Below are positions 37,628-47,834 of a stretch of DNA of 56,137 nucleotides, piece by piece (within the stretch, counting starts at the first letter, position 1; each line of letters starts with the position of its first letter). The position numbers and the translations under genes were made by a program. The notes below the pieces were generated by a model that saw only the letters and a list, made by a program, of their open reading frames with translations, did not search any database and was not told the DNA's origin. The DNA is from Bacteroidales bacterium. Lineage in GTDB: Bacteria; Bacteroidota; Bacteroidia; Bacteroidales; G3-4614. The stretch covers positions 1 through 56,137 of the forward strand of contig JAFYPQ010000047.1 in the NCBI GenBank assembly GCA_017559955.1. Direction: 5' to 3'.

Positions 37628-38869
37628 CTACCCCTTTATAAACTTTATCATATTGAATAGTGCCAAATCAACAAATCGCTCGACATTACGGTCTCTGCTT
37701 GTAGCAGGTATTGTTACCAAGCAAGAACGTGTTTCGCCACAACAATATAATCCGATAGCTATTGTTCCCACGGGTTTTTGTTTACTTCCTCCTGATGGTC
37801 CTGCTATTCCCGAGGTTGCTATTGCACAATCGGTTTTCATCTTTTCAGCAACTCCTTTTGCCATCTGCTCCACAACTTGAGTGCTGACAACGCCATACTC
37901 TTTTATTACCTCCTCAGAAACTCCAATAGTATTTATTTTGATGCTATTGTCGTACGCAACCACACTTCCCATAAAATTTGCCGATGCTCCCGATACGGAT
38001 GTTAGCTTTGAGGCGACTCCTCCTCCGGTACAACTTTCGGCTGTTGAAATGGTAAGGTTTCTCTCTTGTAAGAGGCGTAAAAGTATCTCTTGCAATGTTA
38101 AATCTTCGTAACTTATTATGTTATCTTTAAGCAATTCATCCAACTTTAATGTAGCCTGATACATATCACAATAGAGTGCTTCACTATCATTACCTCTCGC
38201 TGTCAGCCGTAACCTTATGAGTCTTGGCTTAGGCAGGTATGCCAATTTTATGGTTGAAGGTAACGATGCTTCATAATCGGCTAAATATAGTGCCAGGTTA
38301 GATTCGGTAAAACCCTCCACTATTCGTGTTGAGTGAAATATTTTATCGGTGGTTGCACATCGTTCAAAAAGCGGCAATATGGAGTCTTCTATAAGTTTTT
38401 GCATTTCGTATGGTACTCCCGGTAGAGATATTAGCATCTTACCTTCTCGCTTAAATATCATTCCCGGAGCAGTTCCTACAACATTGGGCAATACTTTGCA
38501 ACAATCGGGGACCATAGCTTGTGAACGAGTTAGAGAATTCATCTCCTTTCCCATTCGTGCAAATAGTGCATCGTTATTGTCTTGCGTTGATTGGGAGAAT
38601 ATCATCTTCCCTCCGAATATTTTACAAAGGGTAGTTTTGGTTATATCGTCGTTGGTAGGACCTAAGCCTCCTGTTACGATTACTGCATCTGCTCTGCTCA
38701 TTGCCTCCTCTACCGCCGAAATAATCTCATCCTCAAGATCTCGTATTGCAGTAACACGCATAATATCAACTCCTACGGGATTTAGTCTACGGGCTATATA
38801 TCCCGAATTGGTATCTGTTACCTGACCTATTAACAATTCATCTCCAATAACTATTATCTCGCACTTCAT
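37628..38869 (-). CDS. cinA: CinA-family protein (nicotinamide-nucleotide amidohydrolase)
   Basis: 413 residues with both domains of full-length CinA: the N-terminal MoCF/COG1058 domain (IVIGDELLIGQVTDTNSGYI, VIVTGGLGPTNDDITK near residues 63-78), which acts on ADP-ribose-type pyrophosphates, and the C-terminal PncC domain (ISTAESCTGGGVASKLTSV near 268-286, TSGIAGPSGGSKQKPVGT near 368), which deamidates nicotinamide mononucleotide. Its link to competence elsewhere is historical. It lies 12 bp after the M48 protease gene in the same direction. Confidence 0.93.
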   Translation of the reverse strand: MKCEIIVIGDELLIGQVTDTNSGYIARRLNPVGVDIMRVTAIRDLEDEIISAVEEAMSRADAVIVTGGLGPTNDDITKTTLCKIFGGKMIFSQSTQDNNDALFARMGKEMNSLTRSQAMVPDCCKVLPNVVGTAPGMIFKREGKMLISLPGVPYEMQKLIEDSILPLFERCATTDKIFHSTRIVEGFTESNLALYLADYEASLPSTIKLAYLPKPRLIRLRLTARGNDSEALYCDMYQATLKLDELLKDNIISYEDLTLQEILLRLLQERNLTISTAESCTGGGVASKLTSVSGASANFMGSVVAYDNSIKINTIGVSEEVIKEYGVVSTQVVEQMAKGVAEKMKTDCAIATSGIAGPSGGSKQKPVGTIAIGLYCCGETRSCLVTIPATSRDRNVERFVDLALFNMIKFIKG

Positions 38870-38881
38870 TGTAATATAGGT

Positions 38882-40117
38882 TTAATCTTTTTTAATTGCT
38901 AATATTCTTTGCAACAGCGTAGGATGCGAATAGTAAAACTTAACGTATAGTTTGTCAGGGGTCAGATTACTTAACGATTTTACCGATAATTTTTTTAGTG
39001 AGGTTATTAACTCCTCCCCCAATCCATATTTTGCTGCGAAATCGTCAGCCTGATATTCGGCTCTACGTGATACACTATTCATAAACAGACCTGTAAGTAA
39101 ATCCACAGGTGTATATAAAATACCAAATGCTATAAGTGAGAGGGCAAATACTGGTTCACTCGCACCCATTGCCTCAGCCATTGTTACATTTGTAAGTGTA
39201 AGAGACAAAATATAAAGTTGTATAAGCATCGCTAATCCCGACATAAAGAAATTTTGCAATGTATGGCGTTTTTTATAGTGTCCTATTTCGTGAGCCAATA
39301 CAGCCACAACCTCTTTAGTTGTCAACTCCTCTATTAGTGTATCGTACAGAACTATTCTTTTCTTTTTACCAAGTCCTGTAAAATATGCATTTGCTTTGGT
39401 TGTTCGTTTTGAACCATCTATTACATAAATATTTGTAATCTTAAATCCGGCTCGTTGGGCAAATTCATTAATCTCATCACGCAATTCTCCTTCGGGCAAG
39501 GGTGTTTGTTTATTAAACAACGGCACTATCAGTTGTGAATAAAACATACTCATTACCAATGAGAAGGATATTGCCACACAAAATGCAGCCCACCAAAAGT
39601 TGGTACCAAGCAATGTATATAACCACACAATAAGAGACAGTAAACCTCCTCCTAATATTATGGTTAAGAACAACGACTTTATTTTATCTCCAATAAATGT
39701 TTTTACGGTTGTTTTATTAAATCCAAAACGCTCCTCTATAACGAATGTCTCGTAAATTTGAAACGGTAATGTTGTTATATCAGAGGCTATTAAAATTATT
39801 CCGAAAAATATAATATTTACTGCAATGATATGAGTTGTTATCGATGAACAATATTCATATAATTCTCCAAAAAGTTGGGTTGAAAGCAATAACAACATTA
39901 CTATCGTTGAAAATGTTGATGAGACAAATGAAAATCTACTATTGACTCTAAAATATCTCTGCTGCTTTTCATATTTTTCTGCATCGTATAATCCTTCCAA
40001 TTGCTGAGGAACAGGCAATTTTGAAGACTTTGAATTTCGAAACGAGAGCCATTCCGATAGCAGATACTCTGCCAGCACAATTGCCATGATTATTATTAGA
40101 AGTGTTGTACTACTCAT
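38882..40117 (-). CDS. M48 family membrane metalloprotease (Ste24/CAAX-protease type)
   Basis: Zinc membrane protease with the HExxH motif in VLAHEIGHYKKRH near residue 275 and the third ligand in RRAEYQADDFA near 347; several helices flank it, as in Ste24. Substrates in Bacteroidota are unknown; membrane protein quality control is a likely role. I choose the start at 40117 (MSSTTLLIIIMA, 411 residues), which puts the first membrane helix at the N-terminus and follows the tsaD stop by 5 bp. The upstream start at 40165 would add 16 residues read inside tsaD. Confidence 0.92.
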   Translation of the reverse strand: MSSTTLLIIIMAIVLAEYLLSEWLSFRNSKSSKLPVPQQLEGLYDAEKYEKQQRYFRVNSRFSFVSSTFSTIVMLLLLSTQLFGELYEYCSSITTHIIAVNIIFFGIILIASDITTLPFQIYETFVIEERFGFNKTTVKTFIGDKIKSLFLTIILGGGLLSLIVWLYTLLGTNFWWAAFCVAISFSLVMSMFYSQLIVPLFNKQTPLPEGELRDEINEFAQRAGFKITNIYVIDGSKRTTKANAYFTGLGKKKRIVLYDTLIEELTTKEVVAVLAHEIGHYKKRHTLQNFFMSGLAMLIQLYILSLTLTNVTMAEAMGASEPVFALSLIAFGILYTPVDLLTGLFMNSVSRRAEYQADDFAAKYGLGEELITSLKKLSVKSLSNLTPDKLYVKFYYSHPTLLQRILAIKKD

Positions 40118-40122
40118 ATTTT

Positions 40123-41142
40123 TTATATCTCTACACGTGAAAATGATGGTGCATTTATGTCGCAAAATTCGCCATCAATATATTTGTAATATCCTGTTAT
40201 TGCAACCATTGCCGCATTATCGGTAGTATATGAAAATTTGGGCAGATGTATTTTCCATCCATATTTCTCAGAGTGTTTTATAAAAGCTTCTCTCACAGCC
40301 GAATTCGCCGACACTCCTCCTGCTACCGCAACCTCTTTTATTCCTGTCTGTTTTACAGCTTTACGGAGTTTATCCATTAATATATCTACTATGGTAGATT
40401 GCAACGATGCTGCTAAATCGAATTTGTTTTTCTCTATAAAATCGGCATCTTTTGCCAACTCATCACGCAACAGATATAAAAATGATGTTTTCAACCCACT
40501 GAAACTATAATTTAGTTCAGGGATATGGGGTTTGTTAAAAATAAACTTTTTAGAATCGCCCTCTTTTGCCATCTTGTCAATTATGGGTCCTCCGGGGTAT
40601 CCTAATCCCATTACTTTTGCACATTTATCGAATGCCTCTCCTGCTGCATCATCAATGGTTTGACCTATCACTTGCATCTTGTTGTATGCCTCTACCTTTA
40701 TTATTTGAGAATTTCCGCCAGAAACCAAAAGGCACAAAAAAGGATATTTGGGTGCTGTATCTTGATTTGGCTCGTCTTTTATAAAGTGAGCCAATACGTG
40801 TGCCTGCAAATGATTCACATCAATAAGAGGAATTGATTGTGAAAGTGCAAAACCTTTTGCAAACGAATTTCCGACCAAAAGAGAGCCCATCAATCCAGGT
40901 CCTCGGGTAAATGCAACTGCCGATATCTCCTCTTTTTTCAACCCGCTTCGCTTTATCGCCTCAGATACAACAGGTACTATATTTTGCTGATGTGCTCGTG
41001 ATGCCAACTCCGGAACTACTCCGCCAAACGACTCGTGAACTGCCTGACTTGCTATTACATTCGACATCAAAACTCCATCACGAATTACAGCTGCTGATGT
41101 ATCGTCGCAAGAGGATTCTATTCCTAATATCGTTATACTCAT
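40123..41142 (-). CDS. tsaD: tRNA N6-threonylcarbamoyladenosine transferase TsaD
   Basis: Transfers the threonylcarbamoyl group to A37 of ANN-decoding tRNAs with TsaB and TsaE. It begins ITILGIESSCDDTSAAVI, has the metal-binding histidines in VPELASRAHQQNIVPVV (near residue 52) and HLQAHVLAH (near 109), and the nucleotide-binding LVSGGNSQI and VAGGVSANSAVRE. 339 residues is normal. A -7-like box (TAAATTTG, minus strand, 41184-41177) lies 35 bp upstream. tsaD, the M48 protease gene and cinA form a tight minus-strand unit. Confidence 0.97.
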   Translation of the reverse strand: MSITILGIESSCDDTSAAVIRDGVLMSNVIASQAVHESFGGVVPELASRAHQQNIVPVVSEAIKRSGLKKEEISAVAFTRGPGLMGSLLVGNSFAKGFALSQSIPLIDVNHLQAHVLAHFIKDEPNQDTAPKYPFLCLLVSGGNSQIIKVEAYNKMQVIGQTIDDAAGEAFDKCAKVMGLGYPGGPIIDKMAKEGDSKKFIFNKPHIPELNYSFSGLKTSFLYLLRDELAKDADFIEKNKFDLAASLQSTIVDILMDKLRKAVKQTGIKEVAVAGGVSANSAVREAFIKHSEKYGWKIHLPKFSYTTDNAAMVAITGYYKYIDGEFCDINAPSFSRVEI

Positions 41143-41176
41143 ATCTGAAAATAACTTCTTAATTTAAAATATGGTA

Positions 41177-41184
41177 CAAATTTA
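41177..41184 (-). promoter_or_regulatory. Putative promoter -7 box for tsaD-M48-cinA
   Basis: The minus strand reads TAAATTTG, 34 bp before the tsaD ATG, divergent from the tamB box at 41228-41235. Confidence 0.5.
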
Positions 41185-41202
41185 CTCATTTAAGAGAAAT
41201 TA

Positions 41203-41235
41203 TTGCTCATATTTTAATTGAAAATCTTAAATTTG
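41203..41235 (+). promoter_or_regulatory. Putative promoter of the tamB-like gene
   Basis: TTG (41203-41205), a 22-bp spacer and TAAATTTG (41228-41235); the spacer is slightly longer than ideal. The leader to the ATG at 41263 is about 25 nt. Confidence 0.5.
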
Positions 41236-41262
41236 TGTTTTATTAGCTAATTCTGTATTTTA

Positions 41263-44200
41263 ATGAAAATACTCTCATATATACGCAAATTTTTTGTTTG
41301 GACCCTACTTGTTTGTGTGGCTGTCTATTGTTTGGCGTATATTATTCTGAGTATAAATGCCATACAAAACAGTATTGCTAACGTTGTAGAAAAACATTTG
41401 TCATCTTTTTTAGATAGTAAAGTAGAAATTGAAAAGGTTAAAATTTCGCCTTTTAATAAAGCCTCTATCGTAAATATTGTTATTTATGACCAAAAAAACG
41501 ACACGTTGTTTTATGCCGATAAAGTTAATGCTTCGATTAAATTGTTTGATTTAATTGACAATAAAGTTACCGTGAATTCTGCCACTGTTTATGATTTTTA
41601 CATCAACACTTACAAAGAGGATAAGAACAGTCCTATTAACGCTAAATTCATAATTGAGAAATTTCGACCCCAAAGAGACAAAAACAGAAATATCCCTAAG
41701 GTATCTGTTAATACATTGCTTCTTCAAAATGGTGCTTTTAAATATAATATTTTAAATGCTCCAAATAAGGAGAATGATGTTTTTGATAAAAACCATATTT
41801 CAATAAACGACATTCTTATTAATGCTTCGATTAAAGGTTTTACGGCAGACTCGGTTAACATAAATTTAAGAGCTATGAGATTTGCTGAGAAATCGGGCTT
41901 TAAGGTAAAGGACATTACTTTCAAACTCATAGGAAACGACAACTCCATAAAACTTAAAAACTTCTCTTTCCTCACCAACAACAGCAATATATTCATTAAA
42001 GAGAATGAAATTATAATGCCTGAAGTTATGAAGATAGATGAGTTTATGGATATGGCTGAATTCGGGTTTGAAATAAAGGATGGGAACGTGGTATTATCGG
42101 ATTTTGCCCCGTTTGTTCCAAAACTCAAGAATTTTAATACTCCTGCTATTATAAATTGCAAGATAAAAGGCTCTGCAAATCATCTTATTCTCGACTCCTT
42201 AGGTATTAATTATGACAATAATGGTTTAATAGCTTCGGGCTATGCCTCGATTGATAATATTTTCCCCAGCCCGAAAGATGCTTTTATATTCGGGAATATG
42301 AGTAATTTATCTGTTACCTCAAATTCGGTTATCAATATGCTGAATGATGCAGGGGTTTATCTTAAAAACTATTCCCTCATTCATAATGTAGGAGAAATAT
42401 CTTTCAATGGAGAGATTTCGGGTTTTATCTCGAAACTTGTAACTTTCGGAAAAATAAGAAGTAATATCGGAAATATTAGTGCTGACGTTTCATTAGAAAG
42501 TGATAGCGGTCTTATTTTTAAAGGTAAGGTTAAAAGCGACAAATTAAATATCAATAAACTTATTCCCGATAAAGGTTTCGGAGATATTGCCTTTGATTTA
42601 AATCTAAACGGAAAACATTCAAAATCAATTAACAAAGGCAAAGTTGTGGGTAATATAGATGTTTTTGAATACAAGAATTACCAATACAACAATATTGCCG
42701 TAGATGCTTCGTACAAGAACAAAATGTATAACGGAGCTATACTATTAAATGATTCTAATATTGTTCTAAGTTTGAATGGTATGATGAATCTGTCGGAAAA
42801 AGAGAAAGAGTTTGCTCTTAAAATAGAAGGAGACAGTATTAGACTTAATGATATAAACCTTACAAAGAGATATGAGGGTTCGGTTTTATGTTTTGATGTT
42901 GATGCCAATTTTAAAGGCGATAGAATTGATAATGCCGATGGTATTATTGAAATCAATAACCTCTCTTTTGTAAACAATGGCGAAGAGTTCACTATGGAGG
43001 GTGCTTACATTGAAGCCAACAACTCAAATACCCCTCAATATATAGCTCTTAAATCGGAAATTGTTGAAGGAAATATTATTGGCGACTACAAATTTAGTTC
43101 ACTAAAAAACAGCATACTCGGTATATTGTCGGAAGTTATGCCTTCGTTCATCGATAATGTATTGGCGTTTGAGAACAACAATAAGTTTGAATTTGAATTC
43201 TCTATTCCCGATACAAAAAAACTTACAAAATCGCTCGAACTTCCGTTTATGCTTAATGATATGAGCTACATTAACGGATATTACAACGATTCAATAGGCC
43301 GATTTAGTATTATAACTGAAGTTCCGGCTTTCTATATGGGGAAAATATTTTTAGAAAATAATAATATAAGTATTGAAAAGTTTGGCTCTGCCGTTCAGGC
43401 AGGAATAAGAACTACCCATATTACACCAAAAGGAATCGGCACAGAGTGGAACATTGATGCTATCGTCTCAAATGATAGTTGCAACTTCGATGTCGATTGG
43501 AGCAATATTAAAAGCAAAAAGATATTCAGCGGAAATTTCTCCACTACCTCACATTTTATAGCAAGTAAAGATGGAAATATTATAGATATGGTTATAAATC
43601 CATCTTATTTTGTTGTAAGTGATAGTATTTGGAATATTGCCCCATCGACAGTACATGCACACGGGAAAGAGATATCTATTCACGATTTTGAGATTGATCA
43701 CAGTAAACAGTTCTTAAAAATTGACGGAGACATAAGTCCTGATAGTGATAAAAATTTAAATATAAGTCTTAACGAAATTGACCTGTCATTTATTTTTGAT
43801 GTATTAAATCGTAAAAATGTTGTATTTGGCGGAGAAGCCTCAGGGGATATTAATATAAGCAGCATTTATAGTGGTGGTATGCCAATAATGAAGACTAAAG
43901 ATTTATTTGTCAAAGATTTTTCATATAACCATTGTGTTTTCGGTGATTTAAACGTAGATAGCAAATGGGATGATATTGAAAAAGCTATTTGCTTTGACGG
44001 AGTTGTATCGCAACCGGGCATTAAAGAGTCGAAAGTATTCGGACAAGTTATGCCTACTCGAGATTCGTTATATTTTAATATCGATGCCAATAAATTAAGC
44101 GTTAAATTCTTACAACCATTTACCGAAAAAATTATGTCTGGTGTTAACGGCATCGTCAGCGGTAAGGTTGAATTTTTTGGGCGATTTAAAGCTCTTAATG

Positions 44201-45795
44201 TAGTAGCCGATGCTTATGCTGAAGATTTTAGTTTTGGCATAGATTATCTGAATACAAGATTTTTTATTACAGATAGTGTTAAGTTAGACAAGAAGGGGGT
44301 TTGGGCAAACAATGTTACCGTCAGAGACAGCGAAGGTCATACAGGCAAGGTTAATATGGCTTTAAGACATACCAATTTTAAAAATATGACATACGATATC
44401 GCATTATATGATATGTCGAACTTCTTGGTTTTTAATGTTACCGAGAAACTAAATCCTGTCTATTTCGGAAAAGTTTATGGTACAGGTGGAGGACGAATAT
44501 GGGGTGGTTTGGAAAATACTACCATAGATATAAATATGAGGACCAATCCAAACTCTAACTTTACTTTTGTTTTAAGAGATGAGGAAGATGCAGGAGATTA
44601 TAAATTTATAACCTTTGTAGATAAAGATGCTGTTGAAATTAAAGATGTCGAGGTTATTACAGAACGTCCTTGGGAGAGGTACAACAATAGCTTGAATGTT
44701 CCCGCAAAAAAACATAAACTTATTATAAATCTACAAATTGATGCCACCCGAGATGCTTTGATGAGAATGATTATAGACCCAAACACTAATGACCAAATTA
44801 AAGCTTGGGGTGAAGGCGGAGTAAGGGTTGCATTTGAGACAGATCAGCCTCTTAAAATATTTGGCAGTTATACTGCCGAAAAAGGTAGTTATAGCTTAAA
44901 TCTTCAAGACCTTATATCAAAAGATTTTATTGTAGATAATGGAAGTACTATAACATTTACGGGCGACCCTATGAAAGCAGACCTTAATATTAATGCCCAT
45001 TATAATGTTCAGGCTAATCTCCTTGATTTGGACGAAAGTTTTGTTCACGAAAAAGAACTTAACAGAACTACCGTTCCCGTTCATACAACACTTAATTTAA
45101 CAGGAAATTTGCAAAATCCCGAGTTTACGTTTGACTTACGCTTTCCCACCCTGTCTCAAAACATTTACAGACGTGTTAAAACCATTATCAACTCTGACGA
45201 TATGATGAACCGTCAAGTATTATATCTTTTAGCTTTGAATAAGTTTTACACTCCTGAATATATGAGCGTTAGCGAAAAGCACAACAACGAATTAGCAGCC
45301 GTTGCATCTTCGGCTTTGTCTTCTCAACTTAACAATATATTGGGACAGATTAGCGACAAATTTAATATAGGTACAAATTTCAGAAGCGAAAAGGGCGATT
45401 TTACAGATTTGGAATTTGATGTCGTTCTTACATCTCAGCTTCTTAATAACAGACTTATATTTAACGGGAACTTAGGCTACCGTGATAAATCGGTTAGTAA
45501 CAACAGTTTTATTGGCGACTTTGATTTGGAATATCTTATTAATAAATCGGGAACATTCCGACTTAAAGCATATAACCATTATAACGATAAGAACTACTAC
45601 ATAAAATCAGCCTTGACCACACAAGGTGTTGGTATTATGTTTAAAAAAGATTTTAATAAAGTGTCGGAGGTATTTAAACGTAATCCTGACGACGTTGCTT
45701 ACGAGAAAGAACAACGTGAAAAACGAAAAAAACGTAGAGAGGAACGTAAAAACAGAAACAACCATTCTCAAACAGATACAGATGATAAAGAGTAG
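41263..45795 (+). CDS. tamB: TamB/AsmA-like translocation and assembly module protein
   Basis: 1510 residues. A single N-terminal membrane anchor (about 9-30, FFVWTLLVCVAVYCLAYIIL) is followed by a very long run of short beta strands (about 50-1450), as expected for the lipid-conducting beta-groove of TamB/AsmA-like proteins spanning the periplasm. The C-terminal DUF490 domain is recognisable from about 1130: AEKGSYSLNLQDLISKDFIV, LTGNLQNPEFTFDLRFPTLS, QVLYLLALNKFYTPEYM and the barrel-like end. It ends in a basic tail (EKRKKRREERKNR). The likely role is outer-membrane phospholipid transport or barrel assembly. No TamA-like gene is adjacent; the gene is monocistronic and ends at a strong terminator. 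Confidence 0.9.
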   Translation: MKILSYIRKFFVWTLLVCVAVYCLAYIILSINAIQNSIANVVEKHLSSFLDSKVEIEKVKISPFNKASIVNIVIYDQKNDTLFYADKVNASIKLFDLIDNKVTVNSATVYDFYINTYKEDKNSPINAKFIIEKFRPQRDKNRNIPKVSVNTLLLQNGAFKYNILNAPNKENDVFDKNHISINDILINASIKGFTADSVNINLRAMRFAEKSGFKVKDITFKLIGNDNSIKLKNFSFLTNNSNIFIKENEIIMPEVMKIDEFMDMAEFGFEIKDGNVVLSDFAPFVPKLKNFNTPAIINCKIKGSANHLILDSLGINYDNNGLIASGYASIDNIFPSPKDAFIFGNMSNLSVTSNSVINMLNDAGVYLKNYSLIHNVGEISFNGEISGFISKLVTFGKIRSNIGNISADVSLESDSGLIFKGKVKSDKLNINKLIPDKGFGDIAFDLNLNGKHSKSINKGKVVGNIDVFEYKNYQYNNIAVDASYKNKMYNGAILLNDSNIVLSLNGMMNLSEKEKEFALKIEGDSIRLNDINLTKRYEGSVLCFDVDANFKGDRIDNADGIIEINNLSFVNNGEEFTMEGAYIEANNSNTPQYIALKSEIVEGNIIGDYKFSSLKNSILGILSEVMPSFIDNVLAFENNNKFEFEFSIPDTKKLTKSLELPFMLNDMSYINGYYNDSIGRFSIITEVPAFYMGKIFLENNNISIEKFGSAVQAGIRTTHITPKGIGTEWNIDAIVSNDSCNFDVDWSNIKSKKIFSGNFSTTSHFIASKDGNIIDMVINPSYFVVSDSIWNIAPSTVHAHGKEISIHDFEIDHSKQFLKIDGDISPDSDKNLNISLNEIDLSFIFDVLNRKNVVFGGEASGDINISSIYSGGMPIMKTKDLFVKDFSYNHCVFGDLNVDSKWDDIEKAICFDGVVSQPGIKESKVFGQVMPTRDSLYFNIDANKLSVKFLQPFTEKIMSGVNGIVSGKVEFFGRFKALNVVADAYAEDFSFGIDYLNTRFFITDSVKLDKKGVWANNVTVRDSEGHTGKVNMALRHTNFKNMTYDIALYDMSNFLVFNVTEKLNPVYFGKVYGTGGGRIWGGLENTTIDINMRTNPNSNFTFVLRDEEDAGDYKFITFVDKDAVEIKDVEVITERPWERYNNSLNVPAKKHKLIINLQIDATRDALMRMIIDPNTNDQIKAWGEGGVRVAFETDQPLKIFGSYTAEKGSYSLNLQDLISKDFIVDNGSTITFTGDPMKADLNINAHYNVQANLLDLDESFVHEKELNRTTVPVHTTLNLTGNLQNPEFTFDLRFPTLSQNIYRRVKTIINSDDMMNRQVLYLLALNKFYTPEYMSVSEKHNNELAAVASSALSSQLNNILGQISDKFNIGTNFRSEKGDFTDLEFDVVLTSQLLNNRLIFNGNLGYRDKSVSNNSFIGDFDLEYLINKSGTFRLKAYNHYNDKNYYIKSALTTQGVGIMFKKDFNKVSEVFKRNPDDVAYEKEQREKRKKRREERKNRNNHSQTDTDDKE

Positions 45796-45814
45796 AATTT
45801 TCTCGTAATACTAT

Positions 45815-45859
45815 AAAAATGAGGTGCAATAATTAAAATCAATTTTGCACCTCATTTTT
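45815..45859. terminator. Bidirectional terminator between tamB and the acyl-CoA ligase gene
   Basis: The arms AAAAATGAGGTGCAA (45815-45829) and TTGCACCTCATTTTT (45845-45859) are perfect complements with A and T tails for both strands, between convergent genes. Confidence 0.92.
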
Positions 45860-45886
45860 ATTTGCAAATACTTGCCTTGAAATTTT

Positions 45887-47791
45887 TTATTTTAAAGCAT
45901 CGATGTTTTGTTGATTCTCTAATGTTTTACCTTCGGCTGTGTACATATACGCTATACGCTCGGCATACGCTTTTTCAATTTTACCACGCACCATCTTCAT
46001 TGTACTGTTTATCATTTGATTCTGCTCGGTAAATGGTTCTGCCAACACCGCAAAACAAGATGGCAACCAACGCTCGGGGAATTGACCTTCAAATTCGCCT
46101 CCTTTTTTAAATTTATTCACGGCTTTTTCTATACGACGAAGTGCTGCCTTGCGTCCATCTTCGGTATCAATTATTAAACCATCCTCAGCCAAACGTCGTT
46201 TTAATTGCTCCTTGTTAGGCACTATTAACGCTGTTGTATATGCACTTTGATTATTATAGAGCATTACTTGGTCGATATAAGGAGAGTGTTCTACCAATGA
46301 CTCTTCTATTCCTTCGGGACTATACTTCTCACCATCGCTTGATATTAAAAGACTTTTGAAACGTCCTTTTACATATAGCAAGCCCTCTTTTGTCATATAT
46401 CCGAGGTCGCCTGTGTAGAGGTATCCGTTACGAACTGTTTCAGCTGTTGATTCAGGGTTTTTCCAATATCCCGCCATTACATTTTCACCTTTAACCACTA
46501 TCTCGCCCATCTCTCCAAGTGGCAACTCTTTTCCTTCTGCATCACAAATCTTTAACTCGATTGGTTGCACCAATTTCCCTGATGAGCCGAAACGATATAA
46601 TTCTGGGCCATTAGATGATATTACAGGTGTTGCCTCAGACAATCCGTAGCCTTGGAACATTGGAATTCCTACCCCGACATAGAACTTTTGCAAATCCTTG
46701 TCAAGCAATGCTCCTCCTCCAATAAAGAAACGGAGGTTACCGCCAAAGTTTGCTCGTACTTTTGAAAATATTATCTTATCAAACAAAGCAACCAATGGTT
46801 TTAATAAATATCTTAATCCTTTATTATCAAGATTACTATCACCATAGTATATTTGTGTTATCTTCATTCCATATTTGAAGAGTTTCCAAGTAAAAGTTCC
46901 TTTTGCTCTTATTCCTTGCTCTATATTCTTTTTGAAGGTTTTTGCTAATGCAGGTACACTTAATATAAAATGAGGTTTTACCTCACGTATGTTTAGTGGA
47001 ATGTTTTTCAATGTTTCCAAGGGATTGCGTCCCACTTGTACTGTGGCTACTGTTGCTCCTTTCGACATCATTATATAAAATCCCACAACATGAGCAAAAC
47101 AGTGGTCGAGTGGCAATATTATAAGTGTACGCCATGTTTCATCGATACCTACCAATGTTAATGCTTGTTCTACATTTGCTGTGTAGTTGCGATGTGTTAA
47201 CACAACTCCTTTGGGATCGGCTGTAGTTCCACTGGTATATGTTATTGTTGCATAATCATCGTTGGTTATCGAATCGGCTACGGCTTTAAACTCTTCTATT
47301 GTGTGGGACGAAAGATATTTCTCTCCCATCTCCAAGACATCTTGTAATGCTATCTCTTTCTCTTGATAAGTGTCTTGTGCATCAAATACTATTACTTTTT
47401 CAACTGATGGTAATTGTGATATGATTCGACGTATCTTTTTTAGCTGATTGCCCGATACCATTATATATTTTACATCACCATGTATTAAGCGGAATAAAAG
47501 ATCGTTGCTCTCTTCCAACTTTATTGATAATGGGACGTTTACTGCACCAGCATAGAACATCGCCAACTCTCCGATTATCCACATATTACGACCTTCGCTC
47601 AACAGAGCCATTGTATCGCCCTTTTTAACGCCTAAGGCTTGCAAACCGGCTCCTAAACGATAAACTTGTTCTTTTACCTGTGTATAAGTTGTCGGGGTAA
47701 ACTCTTTTGATGTCTTCTCTAATAAGAAGGTATTGTTCGGGTACAGATTTACAGACTCTTCGAACAAATCTACTAATGTTTTCTTTATCAT
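45887..47791 (-). CDS. Long-chain fatty-acid-CoA ligase / AMP-binding protein
   Basis: ANL-superfamily enzyme of 634 residues that activates a carboxylic acid, probably a long-chain fatty acid, with ATP and CoA. Motifs: ATITYTSGTTADPKGVVLTH near residues 184-203, FQGYGLSEATPVIS near 380, GYLYTGDLGYM near 455 and VKGRFKSLLISSDGEKYSPE near 470-489. There is no membrane segment, so it is probably peripheral. Long ligases of this type (about 600 or more residues) are common in Bacteroidota and are usually called FadD-like. It is separated by a terminator from the DUF4270 gene upstream. Confidence 0.9.
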   Translation of the reverse strand: MIKKTLVDLFEESVNLYPNNTFLLEKTSKEFTPTTYTQVKEQVYRLGAGLQALGVKKGDTMALLSEGRNMWIIGELAMFYAGAVNVPLSIKLEESNDLLFRLIHGDVKYIMVSGNQLKKIRRIISQLPSVEKVIVFDAQDTYQEKEIALQDVLEMGEKYLSSHTIEEFKAVADSITNDDYATITYTSGTTADPKGVVLTHRNYTANVEQALTLVGIDETWRTLIILPLDHCFAHVVGFYIMMSKGATVATVQVGRNPLETLKNIPLNIREVKPHFILSVPALAKTFKKNIEQGIRAKGTFTWKLFKYGMKITQIYYGDSNLDNKGLRYLLKPLVALFDKIIFSKVRANFGGNLRFFIGGGALLDKDLQKFYVGVGIPMFQGYGLSEATPVISSNGPELYRFGSSGKLVQPIELKICDAEGKELPLGEMGEIVVKGENVMAGYWKNPESTAETVRNGYLYTGDLGYMTKEGLLYVKGRFKSLLISSDGEKYSPEGIEESLVEHSPYIDQVMLYNNQSAYTTALIVPNKEQLKRRLAEDGLIIDTEDGRKAALRRIEKAVNKFKKGGEFEGQFPERWLPSCFAVLAEPFTEQNQMINSTMKMVRGKIEKAYAERIAYMYTAEGKTLENQQNIDALK

Positions 47792-47805
47792 ATCTTTATA
47801 ACATT

Positions 47806-47828
47806 AAAGGGAGGCAATACCTCCCTTC
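47806..47828 (-). terminator. Terminator after the DUF4270 gene
   Basis: GGGAGG and CCTCCC pair around a 5-nt loop between the DUF4270 stop (47835) and the ligase start (47791), with TTT on the minus strand after the stem. Confidence 0.7.
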
Positions 47829-47834
47829 TTTATA

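Noticed and set aside
40118..40165. Upstream ATG for the M48 protease inside tsaD
   Set aside because: It would add 16 residues before the membrane helix; the ATG at 40117 right after the tsaD stop is more natural.
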